Assembly (NCBI RefSeq): GCF_014204495.1
Contig: NZ_JACHLN010000002.1
Span: 1,178,001-1,242,000 of the forward strand
Direction of reading: 5' to 3'
DNA: 64,000 nucleotides
Source: Sphingomonas kyeonggiensis
Lineage (GTDB): Bacteria > Pseudomonadota > Alphaproteobacteria > Sphingomonadales > Sphingomonadaceae
Shown here: piece by piece, positions 34,507 through 43,775 of the stretch
Layout of the letters: each line of letters begins with the position of its first letter
Numbering within the stretch: position 1 is the stretch's first letter
Notes under the pieces: model-generated
Database searches by the model: none
The model's input: the letters and a program-made list of their open reading frames with translations, nothing else
What the model was told of the DNA's origin: nothing
Made by a program: the position numbers and the translations under genes

Positions 34507-35451
34507 CTATGGGCTCGCGGTCGCCTGCCGGCTGCGCCGCCCTGCCATCGCCGGGATCAGGATTCCCGCAAGGATGATCGCCATCCCCGCAAGGTGATAT
34601 CCGTGCAGCGCCTCGCCCAGCAGCGGCACCGCCAGCAACGCGCCGAACAGCGGCTGCAGGCTGATCACCTGCCCCGCTGCGCCGGCGCCGAGCTCACTCA
34701 CCGCCTTGTTGTACAGGAAATAGGCCACCACCGACGGCAGCACCGCGACATAGGCATAGGCCCCCAGCACGCGCGGCGTGAAGTGCAGCGGGAAGCTCCG
34801 CAGCTCCGCGATCGCGAACGGCAGCATCGCCAGGACGCCGATCGCGAAGGTCAGCGCGAGGAAGCTCAGCGGATCGATCGGAGGCCGCAGGCGCAGCAGG
34901 GCGGTGTAGAGCGACCAGGCGAGGACGGCGCACAGCACCAGGACGTCACCGATGTTGAAGCTGAGCGACAGCAGCGCGGCGGGATCGGCCTTGAGGATGA
35001 TCGTCAGCACGCCGATCGCGGCGATCGAGACGCCGGCGATCTGCGCGGCGCGCGGCCGGGCCTTGAACAACAGCCCGTCGAAGCAGAGCACCAGCGCCGG
35101 TATCGCTGCCTGGATCAGCAGCCCGTTGGTGGCGGTCGTGTAGCGCAGGCCCGAATAGAGCAGCGCGTTGAACGCGCCGATGCCGATCAGCCCGAGCAGG
35201 AGGATCTTCCCCCAATGCTGCCGCACCACCGGCCAGTCGGCGATCACGCGCCGCCAGGCAAAGGGTGCGACCACCAGCAAGGCACCGGCCCAGCGCCCGA
35301 GCGCCAGGGCAAAGGGCGGGATCTCGGCATGAACGGCACGGGCGACCATCGAATTGCCCGCCCAGAGCAGCATCACGAGCGTCAGCATCGCATAGAGGGC
35401 GCGGACTCTGGCGGGGCTCGGGCGATCCGGAGCGGTACTGGACGGGCGCAT
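34507..35451 (-). CDS. EamA/DMT-superfamily inner-membrane transporter
   Basis: A 314-residue protein with ten hydrophobic segments arranged as two EamA repeats (MLLWAGNSMVARAV at the start; VAYFLYNKAVSELGAGAAG in the second half). DMT transporters usually export metabolites such as amino acids or sugars derivatives. ATG at 35451 has AGGAGG at ideal spacing and is preferred to the upstream in-frame ATG at 35492. It follows the esterase gene by 59 bases on the same strand and may be the last gene of that transcript. The substrate cannot be predicted. Confidence 0.86.
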   Translation of the reverse strand: MRPSSTAPDRPSPARVRALYAMLTLVMLLWAGNSMVARAVHAEIPPFALALGRWAGALLVVAPFAWRRVIADWPVVRQHWGKILLLGLIGIGAFNALLYSGLRYTTATNGLLIQAAIPALVLCFDGLLFKARPRAAQIAGVSIAAIGVLTIILKADPAALLSLSFNIGDVLVLCAVLAWSLYTALLRLRPPIDPLSFLALTFAIGVLAMLPFAIAELRSFPLHFTPRVLGAYAYVAVLPSVVAYFLYNKAVSELGAGAAGQVISLQPLFGALLAVPLLGEALHGYHLAGMAIILAGILIPAMAGRRSRQATASP

Positions 35452-35510
35452 GGCCCATCCTCCTATTACCCAGGCCACCGCCTTCTCGCGCATGCTCCTT
35501 GCCCGGCGGA

Positions 35511-36461
35511 TCACATCCCGTGGTTGCGGGCAAAGCGCTCGAACAGCGCCGGCCAGGGATGGTCCCTGCCCGCTTCCTTGAGCGGCAGGCCGTGGCCGCC
35601 CTTCTCGAAGATATGCAGCTCGGACGGGATCCTGGCCGCCTGCAACGCGGCGAACATCGCCAGGCTGTTGCCCGGGCTTACCACCGGATCGTCGGCGGCA
35701 TGCGCGACCAGGGTCGGCGGCATGTCCGCCGGCAGGTCGTTCTCCGCCGAGAAGCGCGCGATCCGCGCCGGGCTGGCATCGCTCCCCAGCAGCTCGCGCT
35801 TCGAGGCGGCGTGCGCCACGGGATCGGCCATGGTGATCACCGGGAAGAACAGCCCGGCGACGATGGGGCGCGCCGATTGCGCGTCGGCGGCGTCGACCGG
35901 GTCGTAGGTCCTGAGCGCCGCGCGGCTGGCGAGCCGGGCAGTGAGATGCCCTCCGGCCGAGAAGCCCATCGCCGCGACCCGGGCCGGGTCGATCCGCCAC
36001 TTGCCAGCTCCCGCCCGGATCAGCCGCATCGCGCGCTGCGCGTCCTGCAGCGACACGTCCGGCCCCGCCGCCCAGCCGTCGCGCGGCAGGCGGTAGAGCA
36101 GTTCGAACACAGTGAAGCCCCGGGCGGCGAAGGCACGGGCGATCCCCGATCCCTCGCGCCCCACCGCCACCCGGGCATAGCCGCCGCCGGGGACATAGAG
36201 GATCGCGCCGCCATTGGGCTGGGTCGCGGGCACGACATTGAGCATCGGCGTCGCGACATGCGGCCAGGCGATGTCGTCCGCCGGCCCGTTGACCGAGCGC
36301 CGGACCGTCTCGTCGCGCACGCTGAGCCCCTCTCCGCCCGGCGGCGATCCGGGCCAGATCGGGAAGCGTTCGATCGGTGCCGCCGCCGCCGCGCCGAGCG
36401 GCAATGTCGCGGCCAGCGCCGATCCGGCGATCAGGGTCCGGCGGGTGAGGTCCATGTCCAT
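35511..36461 (-). CDS. Exported alpha/beta-hydrolase (acetyl-xylan-esterase/BD-FAE-like)
   Basis: A 316-residue alpha/beta hydrolase. The N-terminus LTRRTLIAGSALAATLP is Tat-like. The oxyanion loop is YVPGGGYARV, the nucleophile Ser168 lies in GFSAGGH, and the acid and base are in HAADDPVVSPGN and FEKGGHGLPL. Similar enzymes remove acetyl or feruloyl groups from hemicellulose. The ATG overlaps the stop of the upstream gene (TAATG), so it is translated with the tandem paralogue cluster and the GH115 gene. It probably deacylates the same polysaccharide in the periplasm. Confidence 0.86.
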   Translation of the reverse strand: MDMDLTRRTLIAGSALAATLPLGAAAAAPIERFPIWPGSPPGGEGLSVRDETVRRSVNGPADDIAWPHVATPMLNVVPATQPNGGAILYVPGGGYARVAVGREGSGIARAFAARGFTVFELLYRLPRDGWAAGPDVSLQDAQRAMRLIRAGAGKWRIDPARVAAMGFSAGGHLTARLASRAALRTYDPVDAADAQSARPIVAGLFFPVITMADPVAHAASKRELLGSDASPARIARFSAENDLPADMPPTLVAHAADDPVVSPGNSLAMFAALQAARIPSELHIFEKGGHGLPLKEAGRDHPWPALFERFARNHGM

Positions 36462-37582
36462 TATTTCTGCAGCGCCTTGAAGTCGTCGATCCAGGCATAG
36501 TTGAACGCCGCGCTGCCGTCCGGATTGCGCTTGGCGGAGCGCCGGACGACGACGCTGTTCAGCTGCCAGGCGGCCGCGCCGGGGCTGAGCTTGTCCGCCG
36601 GGGCGGCGCCCTGTGTGAACGCAATGGTGGCGACCGCGAGCCGCCCGGTGTCGCGGAAGACCTGCATCTGGTTCGCCAGGAAATGCTTGCGGCTCTCCAG
36701 CCAGGGGCTCTGCGACAGGAACTCGTCCCACTGCACCTTGGAGAAGGGCGTCTCCAACGACGCCTTGACGATCTGCCAGTTCTGCGCGGTCCGCGGCGCG
36801 CCATATTTCTCGGCGAACGCCTTGGGGATCGCCCCCTGCATGTTCTCCGTCCAGGTCTTCACCAGCGAGAAGTCGGTGACGACGAACTTCTGTTCGGGGC
36901 GCATGCGCGGCAGGATGTATTTCAGATAGGCCTTCGAGTCCTCGACTTCGGCGACATGCGTCTGGATCGCCACCCCCTCGATCTCCGGGGTCGCCTTCAC
37001 GAAGCTCATCCAGCGCTCGACCACCTTGTTCCGCTCCGCCGGCATCTCCAGCCGGACCAGCGCGCCCATGTAGAGGCGCGTCCGGCAGTTCGTCGCGCAG
37101 GTCTTCGCTCGGTGCGCGATCACCTGCCGCGCGACCGCCTCGTAATAGGCGTTGAAGCTGTCGTCCCGGTTCTTCTCGGGGACCTCAAGGAAGGGATCGT
37201 TGCCGATCACCAGCACATCGACCTTGCCCGTCACCAGCCCCAGCACCGCATCGAGCCGCGCCACGTCCTTCAGATACGCATCGCTCCCCACCTGCGGTGG
37301 AATGGTGCCGACATAGCCGAACTTGAGCGACAGGACGGTGCTGTATCCCCGCTCCGAAGCCTCGAGGATCCTGTTGAGCACGCCGTTGCTGCCGACGCCG
37401 CGATCGAGCTGCGGCAAGGGCAGCGACATCCGCACCCATTTCGCCCCGGACTTCTCCAGGTCGCGATAGTCGAGCTCGCCGAACTGGTCGTTGTAGCTGG
37501 CGCCCAGCGCGCCCTGGGCATGCGCCGCACCGGCGGTGGCGGCGCCCAGCAGCGCGGCGCCGATCGTCAGGACCTTCAACAT
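36461..37582 (-). CDS. Exported putative TIM-barrel glycosidase, Asp/Asp variant (paralogue 1)
   Basis: A 373-residue exported protein (signal MLKVLTIGAALLGAATAGAAHA) of no family I can name. Start ATG at 37582 follows GGGGGAGGCAAC. The layout resembles a clan GH-A glycosidase: VRMSLPLPQL, STVLSLKFGY, LVIGNDPFLE at the end of a putative beta-4, IQTHVAE, and KFVVTDFSLV at a putative beta-7. In the neighbouring paralogue the two corresponding positions are Glu (NEP and TEF); here both are Asp (Asp129 and Asp237). It also keeps the shared Cys pair (TCATNC) and the C-terminal PDGSAAFNYAWI. The shorter acids could alter mechanism or abolish activity. It lies in the GH115 transcript. Confidence 0.6.
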   Translation of the reverse strand: MLKVLTIGAALLGAATAGAAHAQGALGASYNDQFGELDYRDLEKSGAKWVRMSLPLPQLDRGVGSNGVLNRILEASERGYSTVLSLKFGYVGTIPPQVGSDAYLKDVARLDAVLGLVTGKVDVLVIGNDPFLEVPEKNRDDSFNAYYEAVARQVIAHRAKTCATNCRTRLYMGALVRLEMPAERNKVVERWMSFVKATPEIEGVAIQTHVAEVEDSKAYLKYILPRMRPEQKFVVTDFSLVKTWTENMQGAIPKAFAEKYGAPRTAQNWQIVKASLETPFSKVQWDEFLSQSPWLESRKHFLANQMQVFRDTGRLAVATIAFTQGAAPADKLSPGAAAWQLNSVVVRRSAKRNPDGSAAFNYAWIDDFKALQK

Positions 37583-37634
37583 GTTGCCTCCCCCTTTTGC
37601 GATGACGTCGAGAAGCCGCGCGATCCGCGGTCGG

Positions 37635-38759
37635 TTATTGCAGCGCCCTGAAATCCTCGATCCAGGCATAGTTGAACGCGGCGCTGCCATCCGGATTGGG
37701 CCGGACGGTGCGCGCGGCGAAGACGCTGTTGAGCAGCCAGGGCGTGGTAGCCGGCCCGAAATTGCGGCTCATCGAGCTGCCCTGCCTGAACCCGTAATTG
37801 GCGACCGCCAGCCGGCCGGAATTGCGGAAGATCGCCATCTGGTTGCGCAGATAGTGCTTCCGGCTCTCGAACCACGGGCTCTGCGCCAGGAACGCGTCCC
37901 ATTCCGCCTTGGGGAATGGGCTCTCCAGCGCCGCCTTGATCACCTGCCAGTTCTTCGTCTCGCGCGGCAGGTGCCGGGCATCGGCGAAGCCCGGCGGGAT
38001 CGCCGCCTGCATGTTCTGCTCCCACCAGCGGACGATCGAGAATTCGGTGGCGAGGAACTTCTGGTCCGGCCGCATCCGCGCGACGACATAGTCGACAAAG
38101 ACCTGCGAGCCCTCGATCGCCGGCAGATGCGGGTGGATGTCGACCCCGTCGATCTCCGGCGTCGCCTTGACGAACGCCATCCAGCGCTCGGTCGAGGGCG
38201 TCCGGTTGATCTCCAGGTCGAGCCGGTTGAGCGCCCCCATGTACAGCCGCGTGCGGCACCCCTTGGCGCAATGCGCCCTCCGGTACGCGATCGCCCGGTT
38301 CGCCATCACCTCGTAATAGGCGTTGAGGTCGAGGTCGCGATCCTCGCGGCGGCTCTCGATATAGGGCTCGTTGCCGATCACCAGGATATCGACCTTGCCC
38401 ATCACCAGCGGCAGCACCTGGTCGAGCCAGGCCATCTCCCGCGCCATCCCGGCGCTGCCCGGCTTGGGGAAATCCTGCCGGTTGCGCGGGAACTTCAGCG
38501 AGAGGATCGTGCCATAGCCGTGCTTCGCCACGTCGAGGATCGTCCGGACCGCGCCGTGCCCGGCGGCCGGGCTCCGCTCCAGCTCGGGCATGGTGAGGAA
38601 CAGCCGGACCCAGTGCGCGCCGGCCTTGTCGAGATCGCGATAGTCCACATCCTCGAAATGCTCGTTGTAGTTCGCGCCCAGCGCGCCCTGCGCCTGCGCC
38701 GCGCCCGTGCCGAGCAGCACCGCGCCGAGCGCGAGCAACCCCTGGATCCGGCGGCTCAT
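37635..38759 (-). CDS. Exported putative TIM-barrel glycosidase, Glu/Glu form (paralogue 2)
   Basis: A 374-residue exported protein (signal MSRRIQGLLALGAVLLGTGAAQA) homologous along its whole length to the next gene downstream. Putative catalytic residues are Glu131 in VIGNEPYIE and Glu239 in FLATEFSIV, the usual spacing and context of acid/base and nucleophile in clan GH-A. Support comes from DIHPHLP near residue 210 and the tryptophans after the second Glu. No known GH family is recognised. Its ATG overlaps the GH115 stop (ATGA), so it is coupled to an alpha-glucuronidase and likely works on the same glucuronic-acid-bearing polysaccharide (inference). Confidence 0.65.
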   Translation of the reverse strand: MSRRIQGLLALGAVLLGTGAAQAQGALGANYNEHFEDVDYRDLDKAGAHWVRLFLTMPELERSPAAGHGAVRTILDVAKHGYGTILSLKFPRNRQDFPKPGSAGMAREMAWLDQVLPLVMGKVDILVIGNEPYIESRREDRDLDLNAYYEVMANRAIAYRRAHCAKGCRTRLYMGALNRLDLEINRTPSTERWMAFVKATPEIDGVDIHPHLPAIEGSQVFVDYVVARMRPDQKFLATEFSIVRWWEQNMQAAIPPGFADARHLPRETKNWQVIKAALESPFPKAEWDAFLAQSPWFESRKHYLRNQMAIFRNSGRLAVANYGFRQGSSMSRNFGPATTPWLLNSVFAARTVRPNPDGSAAFNYAWIEDFRALQ

Positions 38760-41674
38760 TTCGCAACGGTCTCCGGCGGCGCGAGATAGGCGGTGGCGAG
38801 GCCGCCCAGATCGAGGACCAGCGAATCGAGCACCACGCCCGGATCGAGCGCATAGATGCGCAGGCGATGCTCGCCCGCCCCCAGCGCCGGCCAGCTGGTG
38901 ACCGAGGTGATCGCATTGCGCTCCACCCCGTCGCTCCAGTCGCGCCTGGCTTCGGCATCGACCAGCTGGATCGGCCCGCCGTCGATCGACACCGCGTAGC
39001 GCAGCTTGTTCTCGGCAGTGAGCGCGAAGCTCGGCATCAGCGTCGCGCGCAGCTTCGCATCGCCCGCATGCGTCACCCGGAAGCGATATTCGGCATAGGG
39101 CGCTCCGGCCGGGTCCGCCGCGCTGGCCAGTGCGACGCTGCTCTGCAGCGCCTGTCCCGATCGGCCGAGCTCCGGCATCACCTGCCAGCCGAGCCCGCCG
39201 ACCGGCTGGAGCTTCGCATAACGCTGCGCCGAGAAGGCGATGATGCCATTGTCCTCGACCAGCATGCCCCTGGGCACCGCGACATTGCGGGCCGAGACCG
39301 CGATGCTGCGGCTGGCGCCGGCGGCGGAGACGGTCACGCTGCCGCTCGCGCTCTCGCCGGCCTTGAGCTTGCGCCAGTCGATCGACACCCACAGCCGCTG
39401 GTCGCCGCCCGGCTGGTCCTCGCGCTCGATCCGGATCCACGGCGCCGAGGCCGTGGCGGACACATCGAGCGTACCGGTGCCGGTGTTGAACGCATCGATG
39501 AAGTGGCGCGCATCGGTCGCCCGCTCGAACACCGGGAGCCGGTCGGCGGGAGCCGCGGCGGTCCGCCAGCGTTGCACGCGCAGGCTGGCGTCCGCGGCAT
39601 CGGCGGCCCTGGCGGGATGCTCCGCCCAGGCGTCGATCGATCCCTCGACCGCAACGCCCAGCCCCGGCGTGGCGGACGGCGTCACCCGGCCGAGCGGCGG
39701 CATGTTGAACACTGCCTGCATGCGCGGCTCGTCGTTCATGAAGTGCGACCATTGGCCGCCACCCACGGCGTTATACGCCTCGGTCGCCTGCTTGATCCGC
39801 TTGTACGCATCAACCGCGGCATCGGCGTGGAGATTGGCGCTGGCCCGCCCCTGATGCGCGTAGAGGAAGCTGCGATCCGCGTTCAGCATCTTCACGTTCA
39901 TCATCGCGCTGCCGCGCACCGGATAGAGGACGAGATGGTAGAAGCCGTCGCGCTTCTCCGCCGGCAGCTTCGCGGCGATCGCCTCGGCGCGCTTGTCGAG
40001 ATCGCGGAACTCGGCGGTGCGCCGGCCCGCCTCGTCGCCATAGGCGACCGGCGAGAACTCGGTCGGCCGCGGCGCGGTCTCGGCGTCGTTCCAGCCCATA
40101 TGCTCGGGCTTGCGGTCATAGTTGAGCCGGTAGAAATCGCCGAGCAGCGCCGCGATCGCATCGGCCTGTTCGGGCCCGAAATTCCCGGTCGCCCAGCGCT
40201 TCAGCCAGCCCTGCTGGCCCAGCTTCGCGGTGCCCTCATAGTCATAGGCCAGGTCGAGGAAATAGTTCAGGCCCTTCTCGCCCGGCTTGATGTCGCCGAC
40301 ATTGACCACCCAGAGGCGGCGGGAATTGGTGGCATAGGCCTTGCCCATTTCCTCGCCGATCAGCGCGGGCGGCGTGGTGTCGAGCCACAGATAGTCGTTG
40401 GGCACGCCCCAATAGGAGATATGGTAGTAGACGCCGCCGCCGCCGGGGCGCTGCTGCTCGGCCTTGGTCGAGAGCTGGCGGATATAGCCGTAATTGTCGT
40501 CCACCCAGGCGAGCGTGACGTCGTCGGGCACCTTCATGCCCTTGCGGTAGATGTCGAGCACTTCCTTGTAGGGCACGAAGATCTGCGGGACCTTTGTGGG
40601 GTCCTGCCCCACTTCGCTGAGCAGACCGCGCTGGTCGCTTACCACCTTCTCGAGCAGCCGGACGCCGTCGAAGCCCTTGTTCATCTCCGCCGGGCTGTCG
40701 TGGATGCCGCGCATGCCGACGGTGTAGACATTCTCATACTGGTGGTTGGCCTTCACCCGGTCGCGCCAATAGTCGAGGATGTTCCTGCCGTTCTTGGCGT
40801 AGTTGAATTCGCCGCGCTGCTCGAAATTCCACTCGGCGACATTGTCGCGCAGCATGGGCTCGGCGTGGCTGGCGCCCATCACGATCGCATAGCGGTCCGC
40901 CATCTCGGCATTGCCCGCGACCTGGTTGAACGCCGAACTGACCTTGTGCATCGCCGGCCACAGGAAATTGGCGCGCAACCGCAGCAGCAGTTCGAATACA
41001 TGCGCATAGGTCGTCGGCCCCATGTCGCCGGTCGGGTCGATCCGGGTCGCCCAGGGGCGGATCGACCAGTCCTCGTCATTGATGAACAGGCCGCGATAGC
41101 GGACCGAGGGCGAGCCCTGGACGACCGTGCCGGCGTTCAGTCGCACGCTGCCGCGCCGGGCCGGAGTTACATTGGCCCACCACACCCAGGGCGAGACGCC
41201 GATCTGCTCGGAAAGGCGGAAGATGCCATAAGCGGTGCCCCGCCGGTCCGCCCCGACCACGACCAGTGCGCGATCGACCCCGGGCACCGGCTTGTCGACC
41301 AGCGCGATCGTATAGGCCTCGCTCTGGCCCGCCACCTTGTCGACCGCGATGCGCTTGTCGGCGATCAGCCTGTCGATCACCGGCGAGCCGCCGATCGTCC
41401 CCGCCAGGATCGCCAGGCGCCCGCTCGGCGCCGCTTCGGAAACCTGCGGCTTCACGCCCGACACACGCTCGACATCGCCGGCAAAGGCACGCGCCGCGAT
41501 CCCGACCACCGGGGCGTCGCCGGCGCTCACGAAGATCGTCGGCGCCGCGCCCTCCGCGACCAGGTCGAACGATGCGGATGCGGCGGGCGCCTGCTGCGCC
41601 AGCGCCTCGGCCGGGGCCAGGCCGGGGACCATGGCGGCAAGGCTCAGCGCGGCCAGGATGCGGACAAGGGCCAA
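38756..41674 (-). CDS. GH115 alpha-glucuronidase, exported
   Basis: A 972-residue family 115 enzyme, which removes (4-O-methyl)glucuronic acid from xylan or arabinogalactan. Signature stretches are WVWWANVTPARRG, RYRGLFINDEDW, RANFLWPAMH, MGASHAEPMLRDN, VTLAWVDDNYGYIRQL and VYYHISYWGVPNDYLWL; the C-terminal Ig-like domain carries the rest. Length is right for the family. The start is a rare TTG at 41674 with AGGAGAG six bases before it; the next ATG would cut into the signal peptide. It heads the transcript with both putative glycosidase paralogues and the esterase, 43 bases below a propeller hydrolase. Confidence 0.93.
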   Translation of the reverse strand: MALVRILAALSLAAMVPGLAPAEALAQQAPAASASFDLVAEGAAPTIFVSAGDAPVVGIAARAFAGDVERVSGVKPQVSEAAPSGRLAILAGTIGGSPVIDRLIADKRIAVDKVAGQSEAYTIALVDKPVPGVDRALVVVGADRRGTAYGIFRLSEQIGVSPWVWWANVTPARRGSVRLNAGTVVQGSPSVRYRGLFINDEDWSIRPWATRIDPTGDMGPTTYAHVFELLLRLRANFLWPAMHKVSSAFNQVAGNAEMADRYAIVMGASHAEPMLRDNVAEWNFEQRGEFNYAKNGRNILDYWRDRVKANHQYENVYTVGMRGIHDSPAEMNKGFDGVRLLEKVVSDQRGLLSEVGQDPTKVPQIFVPYKEVLDIYRKGMKVPDDVTLAWVDDNYGYIRQLSTKAEQQRPGGGGVYYHISYWGVPNDYLWLDTTPPALIGEEMGKAYATNSRRLWVVNVGDIKPGEKGLNYFLDLAYDYEGTAKLGQQGWLKRWATGNFGPEQADAIAALLGDFYRLNYDRKPEHMGWNDAETAPRPTEFSPVAYGDEAGRRTAEFRDLDKRAEAIAAKLPAEKRDGFYHLVLYPVRGSAMMNVKMLNADRSFLYAHQGRASANLHADAAVDAYKRIKQATEAYNAVGGGQWSHFMNDEPRMQAVFNMPPLGRVTPSATPGLGVAVEGSIDAWAEHPARAADAADASLRVQRWRTAAAPADRLPVFERATDARHFIDAFNTGTGTLDVSATASAPWIRIEREDQPGGDQRLWVSIDWRKLKAGESASGSVTVSAAGASRSIAVSARNVAVPRGMLVEDNGIIAFSAQRYAKLQPVGGLGWQVMPELGRSGQALQSSVALASAADPAGAPYAEYRFRVTHAGDAKLRATLMPSFALTAENKLRYAVSIDGGPIQLVDAEARRDWSDGVERNAITSVTSWPALGAGEHRLRIYALDPGVVLDSLVLDLGGLATAYLAPPETVAK

Positions 41675-41717
41675 TTCTACTCTCCTGTTCTTATGTTTAT
41701 GCGCGGCGTGGCCGGAG

Positions 41718-42779
41718 TTACTTCAGATACGGTCCCTTGGCGTTCCAGCCGATCTCGGTGGCGGCCAGCGTCCAGCTCTTCCCGCGATCGTTATTGCCCT
41801 GGAAGAACAGGAAGGTGCGGTTGCCGAACTGGAAGATGCCGGGATGGCCCGATTCCGAAGCGTTCCAGCTGCCCTTCGGCCCGTTGGCGAGGAACGGCTT
41901 GTCGGAAAGCCGCTTCCACTTCACGCCGTCGGTGCTCACCGCGACGCCGATCTGCTGCGGCTCGTTGTTGTAGCCGCCGGCGTAGAACATGTAGAGCTTG
42001 CCGCCGCGGCGGATGACGCTCGGCGCCTCGATGCAGTTGCGCTCCCAGGCCAGCTCGGGCTCCAGGATCGACTTGTCGTTGTTGAGGTTGGTGAAGTCGC
42101 CCCTGGTGAACTTCGAGCCGATCGGCGCGCTCGCCACCCCGACCTTCTGCACTTTGAATTCGGGATCGCGCGTAGCGTAATAGAGCATCAGCCGGTTGCC
42201 CTGGACGAATGCTTCGGCGTCGATCGCCCGGCCGACGCTCCACTTGGCGGTGGCGGGATCGGGATGGAAGACCGGGTTGCCGGGATCGCGCTCGAACACG
42301 ATGCCGTCCGACGACCAGGCATGGTTGATCGCGTCCTTCTCGCGATTGCCATAGGTCTGGTAGAACAGGTGGACCTTGCCGCCGATCACCACGGCGCCCG
42401 GCGCCGCGATGCCGTTCGCCTCGACCTGCTGCCTGGGCAGGATCTCGCCGACCTTGGTCCAGGTCTTCAGGTCGGTGCTCTCGGCGATGCCGATCGCCAG
42501 CCCCTTGGGGAAGTCCTTCACCCCCACCGGATTCTCGCGCGGCGCGGGCACCGTATAATACATCAGGAACTTGCCGTTGAAGCGGACCACCGACGGGTCC
42601 TTGGCCCAGGGCGTGCCCAGCCGGCTGGTGTCCGAATAGGTCGCGACGAGCTTCGCCTCCCGAACCGCCGGATCCTGCTTCGGCGCCTGCTGCGAAAGCG
42701 CGGCGAACGGCGCCGCCAGCATTGCCGCGAACCCCGCGCCCGCCAGGAAAACATGCACTCGGCGCTTTTCGGTACCCAT
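41718..42779 (-). CDS. Exported five-bladed beta-propeller glycosidase (GH43-like)
   Basis: A 353-residue exported protein with a Sec signal ending near ALSQQAP. Blade motifs KDPSVVRFNGKFLMYY, GGKVHLFYQ, NRLMLYYA, GGKLYMFYAGG and FGNRTFLFF identify a five-bladed propeller of the GH43/GH117/GH130 superfamily. Asp in AKDPSVV, Asp in AIDAEAF and Glu in CIEAPSVI are candidates for the active site. The exact family is not clear. ATG at 42779 follows GGAGGGGGACCGA. First gene of the GH115 transcript, it is divergent from a FadR-type regulator with a good operator between them. Confidence 0.75.
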   Translation of the reverse strand: MGTEKRRVHVFLAGAGFAAMLAAPFAALSQQAPKQDPAVREAKLVATYSDTSRLGTPWAKDPSVVRFNGKFLMYYTVPAPRENPVGVKDFPKGLAIGIAESTDLKTWTKVGEILPRQQVEANGIAAPGAVVIGGKVHLFYQTYGNREKDAINHAWSSDGIVFERDPGNPVFHPDPATAKWSVGRAIDAEAFVQGNRLMLYYATRDPEFKVQKVGVASAPIGSKFTRGDFTNLNNDKSILEPELAWERNCIEAPSVIRRGGKLYMFYAGGYNNEPQQIGVAVSTDGVKWKRLSDKPFLANGPKGSWNASESGHPGIFQFGNRTFLFFQGNNDRGKSWTLAATEIGWNAKGPYLK

Positions 42780-42797
42780 TCGGTCCCCCTCCTTGTT

Positions 42798-42835
42798 TTG
42801 GTCAGGCCAATATAGTAACATTTATCTGACCAATC
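42798..42835. promoter_or_regulatory. FadR/GntR-type operator, TTGGTCAG-N20-CTGACCAA
   Basis: Exact 8-base half-sites TTGGTCAG (42798-42805) and CTGACCAA (42826-42833) in inverted orientation; the left half also forms TTGGTCAGGCCAAT by itself. TTGGT/ACCAA half-sites are typical for FadR-subfamily GntR proteins. It lies in the 98-bp divergent region between the GH43-like gene and the FadR-type regulator gene, so control of both is likely. Confidence 0.65.
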
Positions 42836-42877
42836 TACCGAAATCGTGCACCGATCGGATGTCGGGAAAAAGGGGGA

Positions 42878-43720
42878 GTGCTGGATGCCGCGAAATTTCA
42901 CCCGGGCGACCAGGCCGTGAACGCCCGCGCGAACTTCGCGGTCGCCCAGCCGGGCCTCGGCTTCGCGGGGCTGCCAAGGGGCGGCGCGCCCGATCGCCCG
43001 CAGCTCGGGCACAGCCTCACCTTCGGGCTGCTGCACGCGATCGGCGGGGCGATTGCCGCCGGCGATTATGACGACAAGCCCTTCCCGCCCGAGGCCGAGC
43101 TGGCCCGGCATTACGGCACCAGCCTCTCGGTGACGCGCGAAGCGGTGAAGATGCTCACCGCCAAGGGCCTGCTGGCGAGTCGCCCGCGTCTGGGCACGAA
43201 CGTGCAACCCCTCTCCTGCTGGAGCCTGCTCGACACCGACGTGCTGCGCTGGCTCCTCCAGCGGCGCCATGCGGCGGACGCGCTGGGCCAGTTCAACCAG
43301 CTGCGGGTCGCGATCGAGCCGGCGGCGGCGGAGTTCGCGGCGCGCTTTGCCTGGCCGCGCGGCGTGCAGCGCATCTCCGACGCGCTCGAGCACATGCAGC
43401 TCTGCGAACGGCGTGACGAGGATCCGATCGACGCCCGGATCGCCTTCCACGCCGCGGTCCTCCAGGCAGCGCGCAATCCCTTCTACGCCCAGTTCCAGGA
43501 CGCGGTGGAAGCCGCGTTGCGCATCGCGAACCGGATGCGGCGCAGGACCGGCGATCCGGCCGACGAACTGGCCGCCTATGCGACGGTCCGCGGCGCCATC
43601 GCCAGCGGCGACTGGGAGCAGGCGCGGGCGGCGATGCACGGCATCGTCACCGGCATTTTCACCCCCGACGACAGGTCCGGCCAACCCGAGTCGAAGCACC
43701 CCTTGGCGGGTAAATCCTGA
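42878..43720 (+). CDS. GntR-family regulator, FadR subfamily (first copy)
   Basis: A 280-residue regulator with an N-terminal winged helix (FPPEAELARHYGTS, SVTREAVKMLTAKGLL, residues about 65-115) and a C-terminal all-helical FCD domain (DARIAFHAAVLQAARNPFY). Of the usual FCD metal ligands, the first Asp and His are kept and one later His is replaced by Tyr/Arg (AAYATVRGAI). The start is uncertain: GTG at 42878 has a poorly spaced AGGGGGA, and GTG at 42917 would suit the family length better. It lies between the GH115 transcript and the second TonB receptor and has TTGGTCAG-type sites on both sides. Confidence 0.88.
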   Translation: MLDAAKFHPGDQAVNARANFAVAQPGLGFAGLPRGGAPDRPQLGHSLTFGLLHAIGGAIAAGDYDDKPFPPEAELARHYGTSLSVTREAVKMLTAKGLLASRPRLGTNVQPLSCWSLLDTDVLRWLLQRRHAADALGQFNQLRVAIEPAAAEFAARFAWPRGVQRISDALEHMQLCERRDEDPIDARIAFHAAVLQAARNPFYAQFQDAVEAALRIANRMRRRTGDPADELAAYATVRGAIASGDWEQARAAMHGIVTGIFTPDDRSGQPESKHPLAGKS

Positions 43721-43775
43721 ATCTACGCCCGACATGAAGGACTTGCGCCGATTCAGGTCAGGCCTCCAACGGGAT

